Notes under the pieces: generated by a model
Told to the model about the DNA's origin: nothing
The model's input: the letters and a program-made list of their open reading frames with translations, nothing else
Database searches by the model: none
Position numbers and translations under genes: made by a program
Shown: positions 8,544-17,962 of the stretch, in pieces
Layout of the letters: each line of letters starts with the position of its first letter
Numbering within the stretch: the first letter of the stretch is position 1
NCBI GenBank assembly: GCA_026393855.1
Contig: JAPKZJ010000123.1
Span: 1-59,141, forward strand
Source of the DNA: Candidatus Aminicenantes bacterium
GTDB taxonomy: Bacteria > Acidobacteriota > Aminicenantia > Aminicenantales > UBA4085
Reading direction: 5' to 3'
DNA: 59,141 nucleotides

Positions 8544-10940
8544 GTGAAACTTAATGTCGTCCCAGCCTTGTTGTTATCGATAGGATCGGTTCTCATATCT
8601 TCTGTTTATGGGAACGGAACCGTCAAAGCCGCGATCATCGCCAAAGCCCGGTCCCTGCCGTTGTCCGATGTCCGGCTGACCGGCGGTCCGCTCAAAACAG
8701 CTCAGGACCAGAACGGCCGCTACCTGCTTTCGCTGGAGGTCGATCGGATGATGGCTTTCCTGCGCCAATCCGCCGGGCTGGCCCTCAAAGCCGAAGGCTA
8801 TGGGGGGTGGGACGGCGCGGACCGCCAACTGACGGGCCATATCGCCGGACATTATCTTTCGGGCGTCAGCCTAATGTGGGCGGCCACCGGGGATCCGCGA
8901 TTCAAAGAGCGGGCGGATAGACTAGTCGATGAGCTCAAGGCCGTCCAGGACAAGCACGGCGACGGTTACATCGGCGCCCAGACCGATCGGGCCAAAGTCC
9001 CCGGCCGGACGCTCTACGGGCAGCTGGCCGCGGGCGACATCCGTTCGGGCGGCTTCGACCTCAACGGAATGTGGTCGCCTTGGTATGTTCAGCATAAGAT
9101 CTTCGCCGGGCTGCGCGATGCCTTTCGCTGGACCGGGAACCGAACCGCCTTGGACGTCGAAATCAAATTCGCGGCCTGGGCCGAGGGGGTGCTGTCGGGG
9201 CTGACCGACGAGCAGATCCAGAAGATGCTGGGCACCGAGTTCGGCGGCATGAACGAAGTCCTGATCGACCTCGGCCTCGACACCGGCGACGCCCGCTGGC
9301 CGGCCTTGGCCGACAAGTTCCGCCACCGCGCCGTCATCGAGTCTCTGGCCCGCGGAGAGGACATCCTGCGCGGCAAGCACGGCAACACGATCGTGCCCAA
9401 GATGATCGGGACGCTGTCCCGTTTCATCGCCACGGGCAGCGAACCGGATGGCGCCGCGGCCCGGTTCTTCTGGGAGCGGGCGGCCCTTCACCACAGCTTC
9501 GCCACGGGCGGGCACGGCCGGAACGAGTATTTCGGCGAGGCGGACAAGCCGGACGCCATGACCGAGGGCCGCACGGCCGAAAGCTGCAATGTCTACAACA
9601 TGATCAAGATGACCCGCACGCTGTTTGCGCTTGATCCCCAAATGAAATACGCCGATTTCCACGAACGAGCCTTGTTCAACCACGTCCTGGGATCGATGGA
9701 CCCGGCCGACGGGGCCACCTGCTACATGGTTCCGGTCGGCCGCGGCGTGCGCAAGGAATACCAGGACATGCAAAGGGACTTCACCTGCTGCGTCGGTTCG
9801 GGCATGGAAAGCCACGCCCTGCACGGCGACGGCATCTATTACGAGTCCGGGGACACGCTCTGGATCAATCTCTTTGTCCCCTCGACGGCGGTTTGGAGAT
9901 CCGCCGATATCGGGCTGGCCATGACGACGACGTTTCCGGAAGGGGAGGAGGCCGCCCTGACCATACAGGCGAAGGCGCCTCGGACGTTCGAAGTCGCCTT
10001 GCGCCGGCCTTTCTGGGCCGGCGAGGGCTACGCCGTCAAAGTCAACGGCGTCGTCCTCAAAGATATCGGTCCGGCGGGTACTTATATCCGCATCCGGAGA
10101 ACATGGAAGGCGGGGGATAAAATCGAATGGAGCCTGCCCAAGTCTCTCCGGTTGGAGCCTCTTCCCGACAACCCGGACCGGGCGGCGATCCTGTGGGGCC
10201 CCCTGGTTTTGGCGGGCGATCTGGGCGCCATCCCGGCGGGGCGGTCGAGCGACGAGGAGGCCAATGACACCTCGTCGGCCGGGCCCGAAACGCCGATCCT
10301 GGTGACGGATGAGCCGTCTCCGGCGGCTTGGATCAAAGCCGTCCCGGGAAATCCGGCGCGCTTTCGAACCGTCGGCGCGGGGCGTGATCGCGACGTCGAC
10401 CTGGTTCCGTTTTACCGCCTGCATCGTCGCATTTACACCGCCACCTGGGATATCCTGACGACGCCGAAATGGGATCGACTGGCGGCAGACCTGAAAGCGG
10501 CGCGGGATGCCGCCCAACGCCTCGAGGCGGCGACCGTGGCTTTCGTCCAACCGGGCCAAATGCAGAGCGAACGCGATTTCAACCAGCAGGGGGGGAAGAC
10601 TTCACCCGTCCAATACCAGGGCCGCTACGGCCGCCGGGCGGCGGACTGGTTCTCGTTCGACCTGGCGGTGGATCCGCGTTCGGCGCTCAAACTGATCCTC
10701 ACCTGCAATCGGGACGAACGGGCCGATCGCGCCTTCGCCGTCCTCATCGACGGCCGCAAGGTGGGGGAGGCCCGGATCGCCCGCCGTAGCCCGCAGGAGA
10801 AGGAAGGCTTCTTCGATTTCGAGTTCGATGTCCCGGCCGAGGCCGCGGCCGGGAAGGCCAAGGTCACCGTCCGCTTCGAGGGGTTGGCGGGCCAGGAGAC
10901 GGGAACGATCTACGGGATCCGCGTTCTCCGCGCGAAATAA
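8544..10940 (+). CDS. Secreted GH127-type beta-L-arabinofuranosidase (DUF1680)
   Basis: A 798-residue protein with an N-terminal signal peptide (about residues 1-23). The DUF1680 (alpha/alpha)6-barrel pattern is clear: SLEVDRMMAFLRQSAGL, then WYVQHKIFAGLRDA, TGGHGRNEYFG, TAESCNVYNMIK (Glu and zinc Cys at about 345-350) and FTCCVGSGMESHA (paired Cys at about 414-415). In characterised GH127 enzymes these Glu and Cys residues form the zinc-thiolate active site that releases L-arabinofuranose. A C-terminal beta domain follows (about 660-798). The GTG start is fixed by GAGGAG six bases upstream. It is the first high-GC gene after the island. Exact sugar specificity (GH127 or GH146) is not decided. 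Confidence 0.85.
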   Translation: MKLNVVPALLLSIGSVLISSVYGNGTVKAAIIAKARSLPLSDVRLTGGPLKTAQDQNGRYLLSLEVDRMMAFLRQSAGLALKAEGYGGWDGADRQLTGHIAGHYLSGVSLMWAATGDPRFKERADRLVDELKAVQDKHGDGYIGAQTDRAKVPGRTLYGQLAAGDIRSGGFDLNGMWSPWYVQHKIFAGLRDAFRWTGNRTALDVEIKFAAWAEGVLSGLTDEQIQKMLGTEFGGMNEVLIDLGLDTGDARWPALADKFRHRAVIESLARGEDILRGKHGNTIVPKMIGTLSRFIATGSEPDGAAARFFWERAALHHSFATGGHGRNEYFGEADKPDAMTEGRTAESCNVYNMIKMTRTLFALDPQMKYADFHERALFNHVLGSMDPADGATCYMVPVGRGVRKEYQDMQRDFTCCVGSGMESHALHGDGIYYESGDTLWINLFVPSTAVWRSADIGLAMTTTFPEGEEAALTIQAKAPRTFEVALRRPFWAGEGYAVKVNGVVLKDIGPAGTYIRIRRTWKAGDKIEWSLPKSLRLEPLPDNPDRAAILWGPLVLAGDLGAIPAGRSSDEEANDTSSAGPETPILVTDEPSPAAWIKAVPGNPARFRTVGAGRDRDVDLVPFYRLHRRIYTATWDILTTPKWDRLAADLKAARDAAQRLEAATVAFVQPGQMQSERDFNQQGGKTSPVQYQGRYGRRAADWFSFDLAVDPRSALKLILTCNRDERADRAFAVLIDGRKVGEARIARRSPQEKEGFFDFEFDVPAEAAAGKAKVTVRFEGLAGQETGTIYGIRVLRAK

Positions 10941-10944
10941 GAAA

Positions 10945-10980
10945 GCCCTCACCCCGGCTTTTTATGGCCGGGATGAGGGC
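10945..10980. terminator. Bidirectional hairpin terminator
   Basis: GCCCTCACCCCGGC pairs with GCCGGGATGAGGGC around a short T-rich loop. One mismatch interrupts an otherwise perfect 14-bp stem. It lies between the converging arabinofuranosidase and M28 peptidase genes and can serve both. Confidence 0.7.
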
Positions 10981-11005
10981 CGTTAGATCTTCTGCGGTCC
11001 GGTTC

Positions 11006-12865
11006 TTATCTGTCGGCGAAGGCGAAAATGGTCAGGAAGCCGTGCTGGCTGATCTTGGCGATCAGTTCGCCCGAGACCTTTTCGACACTGTCGCTCGGCT
11101 GATGGTAGTCGGTGGTCATGGCCGCCATGTAGTACACGAACGGCTTCTTGACCCCGGCGAAGGAAGCGTGGTCGGAACCGCCCGAGCCTACGCCCAGGGC
11201 GTTGCCCTGCAGGGCCAGGTCGAGGCCGACGTAGGCGTTCATTTCGCGGGCGATGTCGGCCAGCGGCGTGCCCTCGGTCCAGCTGAGGGTTACGAACCAG
11301 GGGGCCCGGATCTTCTTGACCAGCTCCTCGGCGCCGGGGACGCTGTAGCGGGTCATGGTGCGGGCGATCGTGGTCGCGTCATAAGGCCGGCTGATCATGT
11401 CGTAGTTCAAGTAGCCGATGGTCTTGTCCATGGCGAAGGTCGGGTTGAGGGTGTAATAGCGGCTGCCCAGCAGCCCCTCTTCCTCGCCCGCCCAGAGACC
11501 AAAGACGATGGTCCGTTTCGGCTTGATGGGATTCAAGGCGATGGCCCGGGCGATGTTCATAACGCCGACGGAGCCGGAGCCGTTATCGTCCGCGCCGTTC
11601 CAGATGTAATCGCCCCAGATGCCGTTATGGTCGAAGTGGGCGCCGACGACGAAGTATTCGGCCTTCAGGGTCGGGTCGGAGCCTTCGATGTAGCCGATGA
11701 CGTTGGTGGCTCGGACGAGGCCCGTCTTGGCCGTTGTGGTCATGGTCATCTTGGCGCCGGCCACGTCCATCGAGGCGGGCTTCTTGGCCGTCTCGATTTG
11801 GCCCTTCAGGTCGTCAATCGTCTTGCCGGTGGCCTCGAGGATGGCGTTGGCCATGTCCCGAGTGATGGTCATGGCGGCTGCACCGCCTCCGCCCATCATG
11901 CCGCCGCTGACGCCGGGAATAGCCAGGCTGACGCGGGGCTTGTTGATGATCGGCCGGTCGTCATTGACGTGGACGACGGGGGGAACCGAGAGGTTCCGAT
12001 AGGTGTCGGCATCCTTGCCCGTGTTCTGGACCTGGAGGATGGCCGCCGGGCCGAGCTTCTGGATCGCGTCCAGTTTGTTGAAGCGAGCCGGGCCGCCGGC
12101 ACGGGGACCCATGGCCGCGAACGCCGCCTGGCCGCCGCCGGCCGGGAAGTACTTGTCCTTCAGCTCCTTGGTCGCGTTGAAGGGTGAGGCGGGATTGTCC
12201 TTGCCGGGCGCTTCGGTCAGCAGCAGGACGATCTTGCCCTTGAGGTTCAGCCCCTTGAGCTCGTCCCAGCCGATCGAGGGCTCCTGGATGCCGTAGCCGA
12301 CGAAGACGACGGGCGCCGTGAGCGACCCGGGCTCTCCGCCGCCACGGCCCATGGCCTGGTAGTCGACGCCGGATTGGAACATCCGCGACTTGAGGGCGCC
12401 GGACTTGTTGACTTCCAGGGCCATCGAGCTCTGAACGTCCGAAGTCGATTTCAAGGCGAAGTTCTGGAAGTAGCTGCGCTCGGGGGGCGTCGCCGCCGCG
12501 CCGCCGCGCTGGCCGCCGCGCTGGCCGCCGAAGCCGGCCTGCGGCATGTCGCCGCCGGGCTTGATGCCCCACATCTTGAACAGCGAGACAACGTAATCGG
12601 CGGCCAGGGCGTAGCCCTTGGTCGCGGTCTCGCGTCCTTCCATCCAATCGGACGCCAGGAACGTCAACATGGCCATGGTGTCCTTGGCGTTGATGGAATC
12701 GAACCCAACCTTGTACTTATCGGGCACGGGCTGGGGTTTGTCGACCAGGCTGAGAGCCTTCTGGACGTCCTCGAGCTTCATCTGCGCCTGCTGGGGGGGC
12801 ATCTGGGCCCGGCCAGCCACGAGCAGCGTGAAGAGGAGAACGATGATCCACGCGTTCTTTCTCAT
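11006..12865 (-). CDS. Secreted M28-family zinc aminopeptidase
   Basis: A 619-residue protein with a signal peptide (MRKNAWIIVLLFTLL, cleavage near AGRAQ). The M28 zinc-ligand series is complete: VVGAHFDHNG (about 405-415), NGADDNGSGSVG, WAGEEEGLLGS (catalytic Glu plus ligand), NYDMISR and the final DYHQPSD. The N-terminal half contains a PA-type inserted domain (APVVFVGYGIQEP, KGKIVLLL). A low-complexity Gly/Arg stretch (about residues 110-122) lies early in the mature protein. Members trim N-terminal residues from peptides outside the cytoplasm. The start is supported by AGGAGG, and a TATAAT-like -10 sits at 12981-12986. It faces the arabinofuranosidase, suggesting a scavenging lifestyle. 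Confidence 0.9.
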   Translation of the reverse strand: MRKNAWIIVLLFTLLVAGRAQMPPQQAQMKLEDVQKALSLVDKPQPVPDKYKVGFDSINAKDTMAMLTFLASDWMEGRETATKGYALAADYVVSLFKMWGIKPGGDMPQAGFGGQRGGQRGGAAATPPERSYFQNFALKSTSDVQSSMALEVNKSGALKSRMFQSGVDYQAMGRGGGEPGSLTAPVVFVGYGIQEPSIGWDELKGLNLKGKIVLLLTEAPGKDNPASPFNATKELKDKYFPAGGGQAAFAAMGPRAGGPARFNKLDAIQKLGPAAILQVQNTGKDADTYRNLSVPPVVHVNDDRPIINKPRVSLAIPGVSGGMMGGGGAAAMTITRDMANAILEATGKTIDDLKGQIETAKKPASMDVAGAKMTMTTTAKTGLVRATNVIGYIEGSDPTLKAEYFVVGAHFDHNGIWGDYIWNGADDNGSGSVGVMNIARAIALNPIKPKRTIVFGLWAGEEEGLLGSRYYTLNPTFAMDKTIGYLNYDMISRPYDATTIARTMTRYSVPGAEELVKKIRAPWFVTLSWTEGTPLADIAREMNAYVGLDLALQGNALGVGSGGSDHASFAGVKKPFVYYMAAMTTDYHQPSDSVEKVSGELIAKISQHGFLTIFAFADR

Positions 12866-13077
12866 TCCGACCTCCTGATAATTTAGACTTCACCGTCTGG
12901 CTTTTGACGATCGCCATCTGAGTTTTCTTCCCATTCCTTCTTGATCCGCCGGGCGCTCCGGTTCCTCACCCGCGCCTGGAATTATAGGGCTTTGATAATA
13001 ATAGATTTAGAAGTCAACCTTAGTTAGCCCGCTTATTAAAGTGGGTTGATCGTGTCTAGCGAGGGGAAAACGGAAGT

Positions 13078-13120
13078 TTCATCCGGGCTTCATCGAACCT
13101 TAACCGCGAGAGATTATTCT
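13078..13120 (+). promoter_or_regulatory. Candidate Pho box and promoter of the porin-pst operon
   Basis: Three 7-base units start at 13078 (TTCATCC), 13089 (TTCATCG) and 13100 (TTAACCG), spaced exactly 11 bp apart. This is the 7+4 geometry of PhoB/PhoP direct-repeat boxes. A -10-like TATTCT follows at 13115-13120 and there is no normal -35, as in PhoB-activated promoters where the box replaces it. Genes downstream are porin and pstSCAB. Binding is inferred, not shown. Confidence 0.6.
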
Positions 13121-13219
13121 GACTTCCACTTCATGGAGGTGGAGTCCTCCATCGGGCCGGGGCGTCGGTGCACCGACCGGCCGGGAGGACCAAGATCATC
13201 AGCCAAGAAGGATCGTAAA

Positions 13220-14296
13220 ATGACAGGTTTTAAAAAGCTGGCTCTGACCGCCGGGGTGATTCTGGCCGCGGCCGGATGGATGGCCGCCCAGACGCCGCCG
13301 GCGCCCCCGCAGACATTCACAACCACGATCTACTTCGACTACTCCACCAACGCGTCCAACGACGGTTTCCTGACGGGCACGCCGAGCGCGCAGGCCCTCA
13401 GCAACAAGTTTGCCTTCCGCCGGGCCTATTTCACTTATGAGAACAAGATCAGCGACTACCTGAAGTTCCGCTTCCGGACCGACGCCGACAACACGGCCAA
13501 CATCACCTCGGTGAACTTCGTCAAATCGACGACCTCGAAGGACGACAAGCTCCGGCCGTTCATCAAGCACATCTATATCGAGTGGAGCAACGACTTCCTG
13601 CAGTCCAAGGTCAACATCGGCATGATCGAGACCATCTCCTTCAAGCTGGCCGAAGAGCGCTGGAGCTACCGTTCGGTGGCCAAGACGCTGCTGGACGGCT
13701 ACAAGGACATCACCGGTGTGGACATCAAGCAGACCAGCGCCGACCTAGGCGTGACCTGGAAGGGCACGCTCTCCAAGGAGCTGCGCTTCGGCCTGGGCTT
13801 CCACAACGGCGCCGCCTACTCGCACCCGGAAACCGACAAGTACAAAAAGGTCAGCGGCTACCTCCAGATCGTCCCCATCCGGGGTTTCAGCGTCGTCGGC
13901 TTCACGGACTACGAGAAGCAGCCCCTGGCCGATGGCTCGGCCAAGAGCGCCTCGACCTACAAGCTCGATGCCTGCTTCGACATGATCAAGAACCTGAATA
14001 TCTCGTTCGAATGGTTCCGCTACGACAACAAGACCCTGGCCAACAAGATCGGAGGCTGGTCGGCCTTCGCCACCTACAAGATCACCCCCGACAAGTTGGG
14101 CCTGTTCGCCCGCTACGACGCCTACCAGCCGAATGTCTCCGATTCCATCAAGGATATGAGCTTGATCATCGTCGGCTTAGACTGGTTCGCCTGGGGCAGC
14201 TACGGACGGCTCCAGCCGAACGTCTGGATCTGGAAGTATAACGACTCCCGCAAGGGCGACATCGTCGCCAACCTGACCTTCTTCCTCAGCTTCTAA
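13220..14296 (+). CDS. Outer-membrane porin, probably phosphate-linked
   Basis: A 358-residue protein from the ATG at 13220, which has AAGGA upstream; the frame is open further upstream but lacks a good start. A signal peptide (about 1-24, ending AAQT) is followed by alternating beta-strand sequence typical of a 16-stranded porin (NKFAFRRAYFTYENKISDYL, LGLFARYDAYQP) and a terminal aromatic residue (NLTFFLSF). Position behind the Pho box and 34 bp ahead of pstS suggests phosphate or oxyanion uptake across the outer membrane, like OprO/OprP. Substrate is inferred from context only. Confidence 0.75.
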   Translation: MTGFKKLALTAGVILAAAGWMAAQTPPAPPQTFTTTIYFDYSTNASNDGFLTGTPSAQALSNKFAFRRAYFTYENKISDYLKFRFRTDADNTANITSVNFVKSTTSKDDKLRPFIKHIYIEWSNDFLQSKVNIGMIETISFKLAEERWSYRSVAKTLLDGYKDITGVDIKQTSADLGVTWKGTLSKELRFGLGFHNGAAYSHPETDKYKKVSGYLQIVPIRGFSVVGFTDYEKQPLADGSAKSASTYKLDACFDMIKNLNISFEWFRYDNKTLANKIGGWSAFATYKITPDKLGLFARYDAYQPNVSDSIKDMSLIIVGLDWFAWGSYGRLQPNVWIWKYNDSRKGDIVANLTFFLSF

Positions 14297-14330
14297 TGAT
14301 GACGCATTCAATTAAAAAGGAGATAACCTC

Positions 14331-15242
14331 ATGAGCGTGAAATGGATCAAGTGGGTGGTTCTGGCCTGCCTGGCCATGGCCGCCGTCTTCACCCCCGTCC
14401 TGCTTTCGGCCCAGGGTCGCTACCTCCAGATCAAAGGGTCCGACACCATGATCAACCTGGCCCAGATTCTGGCCGAAGAATACATGGCCAAGAATCCCAA
14501 GTCCCCGATCGCCGTCCTGGGCGGCGGCTCCGGCACCGGAGTTACGGCCCTGATCAACGGCACCTGCGACATCTGCAACACCAGCCGCGACTGGAAACAG
14601 AAAGAGCTCGACCTGGCCTGGGAGAAGGGCATACAGGTCAAGATGTTCGCCGTGGCCGTGGACGGCCTCAGTATCATCGTCAACGAAAAAAATCCCCTGA
14701 CCCAGTTGACGATGACCCAAGTCGGCGCCATCTACCGCGGCGAGATCACCAACTGGAAAGCCCTCGGCGGCCCCGACGCCGTGGTCAGCCTCTACGGTCG
14801 CCAGTCCAACTCCGGCACCTACACCTTCATGATGGAGCACGTCATGGGCAACAAGCCCTACTCCCAGGCCATGAAGGAGATGAACGGCAACGCCCAGATC
14901 ATCGAGGGCGTCCTGGCCGACACCGGCGCCATCGGATACGTCGGCGTGGGCTACGTCGTCGACAAAGCCACGGGCAAGCCGATGAAGGGACTCAAGATCC
15001 TGAACATCAACAAGGACGCCAAGGCCCAAGCCTTCTCCCCCCTGGACAAGGCCGCCGTGGATTCCGCCCAGTATCCCATCGCCCGCCCGTTGTGGATGGC
15101 CACCAACGGCAAGCCCAAGGCCGTCGCGGCCGGATTCATCAACTGGATCCTCACGGACGAAGGCCAGAAGATCGTTGCCCGCGAGGGTTTCTACGCCATC
15201 GGCGCCAAGTACGTGGAGATGAACGCCAAGAACCTGAAGTGA
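14331..15242 (+). CDS. pstS: Periplasmic phosphate-binding protein PstS
   Basis: A 303-residue protein with a signal peptide (about 1-27). Phosphate-binding motifs are present: IKGSDTMINL near the mature N-terminus, GGGSGTGVTALINGTCDI (the SGTG phosphate loop), YGRQSNSGTYTFM, and the closing GFINWILTDEGQKIV. It captures periplasmic phosphate for PstCAB. AAGGAG precedes the ATG. It is the second gene of the porin-pst operon; the 127-bp gap to pstC contains stem-loops that may keep pstS mRNA more abundant than the membrane genes. Confidence 0.93.
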   Translation: MSVKWIKWVVLACLAMAAVFTPVLLSAQGRYLQIKGSDTMINLAQILAEEYMAKNPKSPIAVLGGGSGTGVTALINGTCDICNTSRDWKQKELDLAWEKGIQVKMFAVAVDGLSIIVNEKNPLTQLTMTQVGAIYRGEITNWKALGGPDAVVSLYGRQSNSGTYTFMMEHVMGNKPYSQAMKEMNGNAQIIEGVLADTGAIGYVGVGYVVDKATGKPMKGLKILNINKDAKAQAFSPLDKAAVDSAQYPIARPLWMATNGKPKAVAAGFINWILTDEGQKIVAREGFYAIGAKYVEMNAKNLK

Positions 15243-15253
15243 GTCCGCAGCCT

Positions 15254-15278
15254 CAAGGGCGAGGGCCCCAGGCCCTTG
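15254..15278 (+). promoter_or_regulatory. Stem-loop between pstS and pstC
   Basis: CAAGGGC and GCCCTTG form a 7-bp stem around an 11-nt loop just after the pstS stop, and a second GC-rich self-complementary stretch follows near 15296-15330. With no T run this is not a clear terminator. It could stabilise the pstS transcript or attenuate transcription into pstC. Confidence 0.35.
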
Positions 15279-15369
15279 TCCTGTGCCTCCGGGGACGGGC
15301 CGACGGGCCCGCCTCCGGGGCCGAATCCTAAAGAGGCTGCCGACAAGACTCCCTAAGGGGGAGTGAAAT

Positions 15370-16263
15370 ATGACCAAGCGAGCGCTGCGGAACCTGAAAG
15401 AGAAGTCCATCAAAGGCTTCTTCCTCCTCAACGGACTTTTAGCCGTTGTCGTCCTGGCCGGGATATTCTTCCTGCTCCTTGTCTCCGCGTTTCCGGCCTT
15501 CAAAGAAATCAACCTGCAGGATTTTCTTTTCACCAAGACCTGGGATCCGACGTCCCCGCTCAAGGAAAGTTATGGCATCCTGGGGCAGATCGTTTCTTCC
15601 ATCCTGGTCACCCTGGGCGCCATGGCCATCGCCGTCCCGATCGGCCTCGGCGTCGCGGCCTACCTTTCAGACGTTGCGCATTGGCGCGTCCGGGAGATCG
15701 TCAAGCCCGTCGTCGAAATCCTGGCCGGGATCCCCTCGGTCGTGATTGGGTTTCTGGGCATCGTCCTGATCGGGCCGGGCTTGGCCAAGCTGTTCCATCT
15801 GGGCCACGGGTTGATCGGCTTGAACGGAAGCCTGCTCCTGGCCGTCATGGCCCTGCCGACGATCATCAGCATCTCGGAAGACTCGCTGGCCGCCGTCCCG
15901 ATCGCCTATGGGGAAGCCTCCCTGGCCCTGGGCGGCTCGAAATGGCAGACCCTGATCCGAGTCAAGCTTCCGGCCGCCCTGTCGGGAATCATAGCCGCCG
16001 TCATGCTCGGCATGGGCCGGGCCGTCGGAGAGACGATGACCGTTCTGATGGCCACGGGCAACGCCCGGGCCTTCCCGACCGGGCTGTTCCATAGCCTGCG
16101 GACAATGACATCCAACATCGCCATCGAGCTGGGCGAAGTGCCTTATTTCACCACCCACTATTACGCGCTGTTCGCCATCGGACTGGTCCTCTTTCTCATG
16201 ACCTTCCTGGTCAACATGATCGCCGACGTCGTCCTGCGCAAGTACCAGGAGCGGGAAGCATGA
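15370..16263 (+). CDS. pstC: Phosphate ABC transporter permease PstC
   Basis: A 297-residue, six-segment inner-membrane permease. It shows the PstC hallmarks: a first membrane span at about 18-40, LKESYGILGQIVSSILVTLG, the EAA-type cytoplasmic loop (GEASLALGGSKWQTLIRVKLP, about 178-198) that contacts PstB, and GRAVGETMTVLMATGN. It pairs with PstA to form the channel. GGGGAG precedes the ATG; its stop overlaps the pstA start (ATGA), indicating translational coupling. Confidence 0.92.
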   Translation: MTKRALRNLKEKSIKGFFLLNGLLAVVVLAGIFFLLLVSAFPAFKEINLQDFLFTKTWDPTSPLKESYGILGQIVSSILVTLGAMAIAVPIGLGVAAYLSDVAHWRVREIVKPVVEILAGIPSVVIGFLGIVLIGPGLAKLFHLGHGLIGLNGSLLLAVMALPTIISISEDSLAAVPIAYGEASLALGGSKWQTLIRVKLPAALSGIIAAVMLGMGRAVGETMTVLMATGNARAFPTGLFHSLRTMTSNIAIELGEVPYFTTHYYALFAIGLVLFLMTFLVNMIADVVLRKYQEREA

Positions 16264-17114
16264 TCCGGCGCAAGTCCCTCGTCCAATTCCTCGGTTTTTG
16301 GGCGCTTCGCCTCTCGGTCCTGATCGTCCTGGCGGTCGTGGCCCTCTTCCTCACCGACATCATCCGCCGGGGCGCCGGTGTGATCAGTTGGGAGTTCCTA
16401 ACCAAGGCGCCGCGCCGCGGCATGACCGAAGGCGGGATCTTTCCGGCCATCTATGGGACTTTGTTGGTGACGATCGTGACGGCCCTGCTGGCCATCCCCG
16501 TCGGGATGTTCGCCGCCATCTACCTGAACGAATACGCCCGCCAAAGCCGCTTCACCTGGCTGATCCGGCTTTCCATCCGCAACTTATCCGGCGTGCCTTC
16601 GATCGTCTACGGCTTGTTCGGGGTCATTCTTTTCGTCAACCTCCTGAAGTTCGGCACGTCTATCCTTTCGTCCGGCCTGACCTTGGGGCTAATGACGCTG
16701 CCTTGGACGATCACGGCTTCGGAAGAAGCCCTCAAAACGGTCCCCAACTCCTATCGGGAGGGAGCCTTGGCTCTAGGGGCGACCAAATGGCAGGCCATCC
16801 GGACGAATGTCCTGCCGTATGCCCTGCCGGGCATGCTGACGGGCACCGTCCTGGGGCTGGCTCGGGCGGCCGGGGAGACGGCGCCCATCATGTTCACCGG
16901 GGCGGCCTTCTCCCTGCCTTTCCTGCCCAAGTCGCTTTCCGACCAGTTCATGGCTCTGCCGTACCATCTCTACATCATGGCCACCCAGCATCACGACATC
17001 GCCAAGGTTCGTCCGCTGGCCTATGGCACCGCCCTGGTCCTGGTCGTCCTGGTTCTCGGCCTCAATATGGCCGCGGTCGTCCTGCGCTACCGGCTGCGCC
17101 GCCGGAGGAGATAA
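16260..17114 (+). CDS. pstA: Phosphate ABC transporter permease PstA
   Basis: A 284-residue permease partner of PstC. Hydrophobic spans alternate with the PstA signatures [16 protein letters not shown], the EAA loop [21 protein letters not shown] and [16 protein letters not shown]. It starts within the last bases of pstC and is followed four bases later by pstB, so the transporter genes are tightly coupled. The length is normal for the family. Confidence 0.92.
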   Translation: MIRRKSLVQFLGFWALRLSVLIVLAVVALFLTDIIRRGAGVISWEFLTKAPRRGMTEGGIFPAIYGTLLVTIVTALLAIPVGMFAAIYLNEYARQSRFTWLIRLSIRNLSGVPSIVYGLFGVILFVNLLKFGTSILSSGLTLGLMTLPWTITASEEALKTVPNSYREGALALGATKWQAIRTNVLPYALPGMLTGTVLGLARAAGETAPIMFTGAAFSLPFLPKSLSDQFMALPYHLYIMATQHHDIAKVRPLAYGTALVLVVLVLGLNMAAVVLRYRLRRRRR

Positions 17115-17118
17115 CGTC

Positions 17119-17880
17119 ATGTCCGCCCGACCCAAGCTCGAAGCCCGGACCCTCGACTTCTATTACGGGCCGAAGCAGGCCCTCAAGGGCATCAACCTAT
17201 CCTGCCCGGAGAACTCCGTGACGGCCATCATCGGGCCCTCCGGCTGCGGCAAATCGACCTTCATCCGGACCCTCAACCGGATGAACGACGTCGTGGCCGG
17301 GACCCGGGTTGCCGGTCGGATCCTCTTAGACGGCGAGGAGATCCATGCCCCCGGCACGGACCCCGTGGACCTGCGGCGGCGAGTAGGCATGGTCTTCCAA
17401 AAGCCCAATCCTTTCCCTAAATCGATTTATGACAACATCGCCTACGGGCTTCGCATCAACGGCCACAGGAACCGCGAGAAGCTGGACGAGGTGATCGAGC
17501 GGAGCTTGCGCGAAGCCGCCCTTTGGGACGAGGTCAAGGACCGCCTGCGCGAAAACGCTTTCTCCCTTTCGGGCGGGCAGCAGCAGCGCCTGTGCATCGC
17601 CCGGGCCCTGGCCGTCCGGCCCGAGGTCATTCTCTTCGACGAACCCTGCTCGGCCATCGATCCGATCGCCACGGCCAAGATCGAGGACCTCATCCAGCGG
17701 CTCAAAACGGACTATACCGTAGTCATCGTCACTCATAACATGCAGCAAGCCGCCCGAGTCTCGGACTTCACCGCGTTCCTGATGATGGGCGAGCTGATCG
17801 AGTTCGGGGATACCAAGACGATCTTCACCGCGCCGGCCCGGAAAATGACCGAGGATTACATTACGGGGCGGTTTGGATGA
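17119..17880 (+). CDS. pstB: Phosphate ABC transporter ATPase PstB
   Basis: A 253-residue ABC ATPase. Walker A is GPSGCGKST, the Q-loop is [12 protein letters not shown] (the PstB-specific form), the signature is [16 protein letters not shown], and Walker B is [14 protein letters not shown], with Cys where many family members have the same CSALDP motif. The switch His is in [13 protein letters not shown]. It energises PstCA and, in characterised systems, also takes part in PhoR signalling. GGAGGAG before the ATG at 17119 fixes the start. No phoU follows, which is unusual. Confidence 0.95.
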   Translation: MSARPKLEARTLDFYYGPKQALKGINLSCPENSVTAIIGPSGCGKSTFIRTLNRMNDVVAGTRVAGRILLDGEEIHAPGTDPVDLRRRVGMVFQKPNPFPKSIYDNIAYGLRINGHRNREKLDEVIERSLREAALWDEVKDRLRENAFSLSGGQQQRLCIARALAVRPEVILFDEPCSAIDPIATAKIEDLIQRLKTDYTVVIVTHNMQQAARVSDFTAFLMMGELIEFGDTKTIFTAPARKMTEDYITGRFG

Positions 17881-17910
17881 TCCCCGACCTGTTCGCCGGG
17901 CCCGCGTCGA

Positions 17911-17939
17911 TTTACTTCCCCCGCCTTTTGGGCTATAAA
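17911..17939 (+). promoter_or_regulatory. Promoter for phoB-phoR
   Basis: TTTACT (17911-17916) and TATAAA (17934-17939) are 17 bp apart, and the phoB ATG follows with a GGGGAGG ribosome site. The regulators can therefore be expressed apart from the pst operon. Confidence 0.55.
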
Positions 17940-17962
17940 CGAAAACGCCGGGGAGGTCGAAT

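Noticed and set aside
8922-10559. 545-codon leftward frame opposite the arabinofuranosidase
   Set aside because: Shadow frame; the opposite strand has the catalytic Glu/Cys motifs and a fitting signal peptide.
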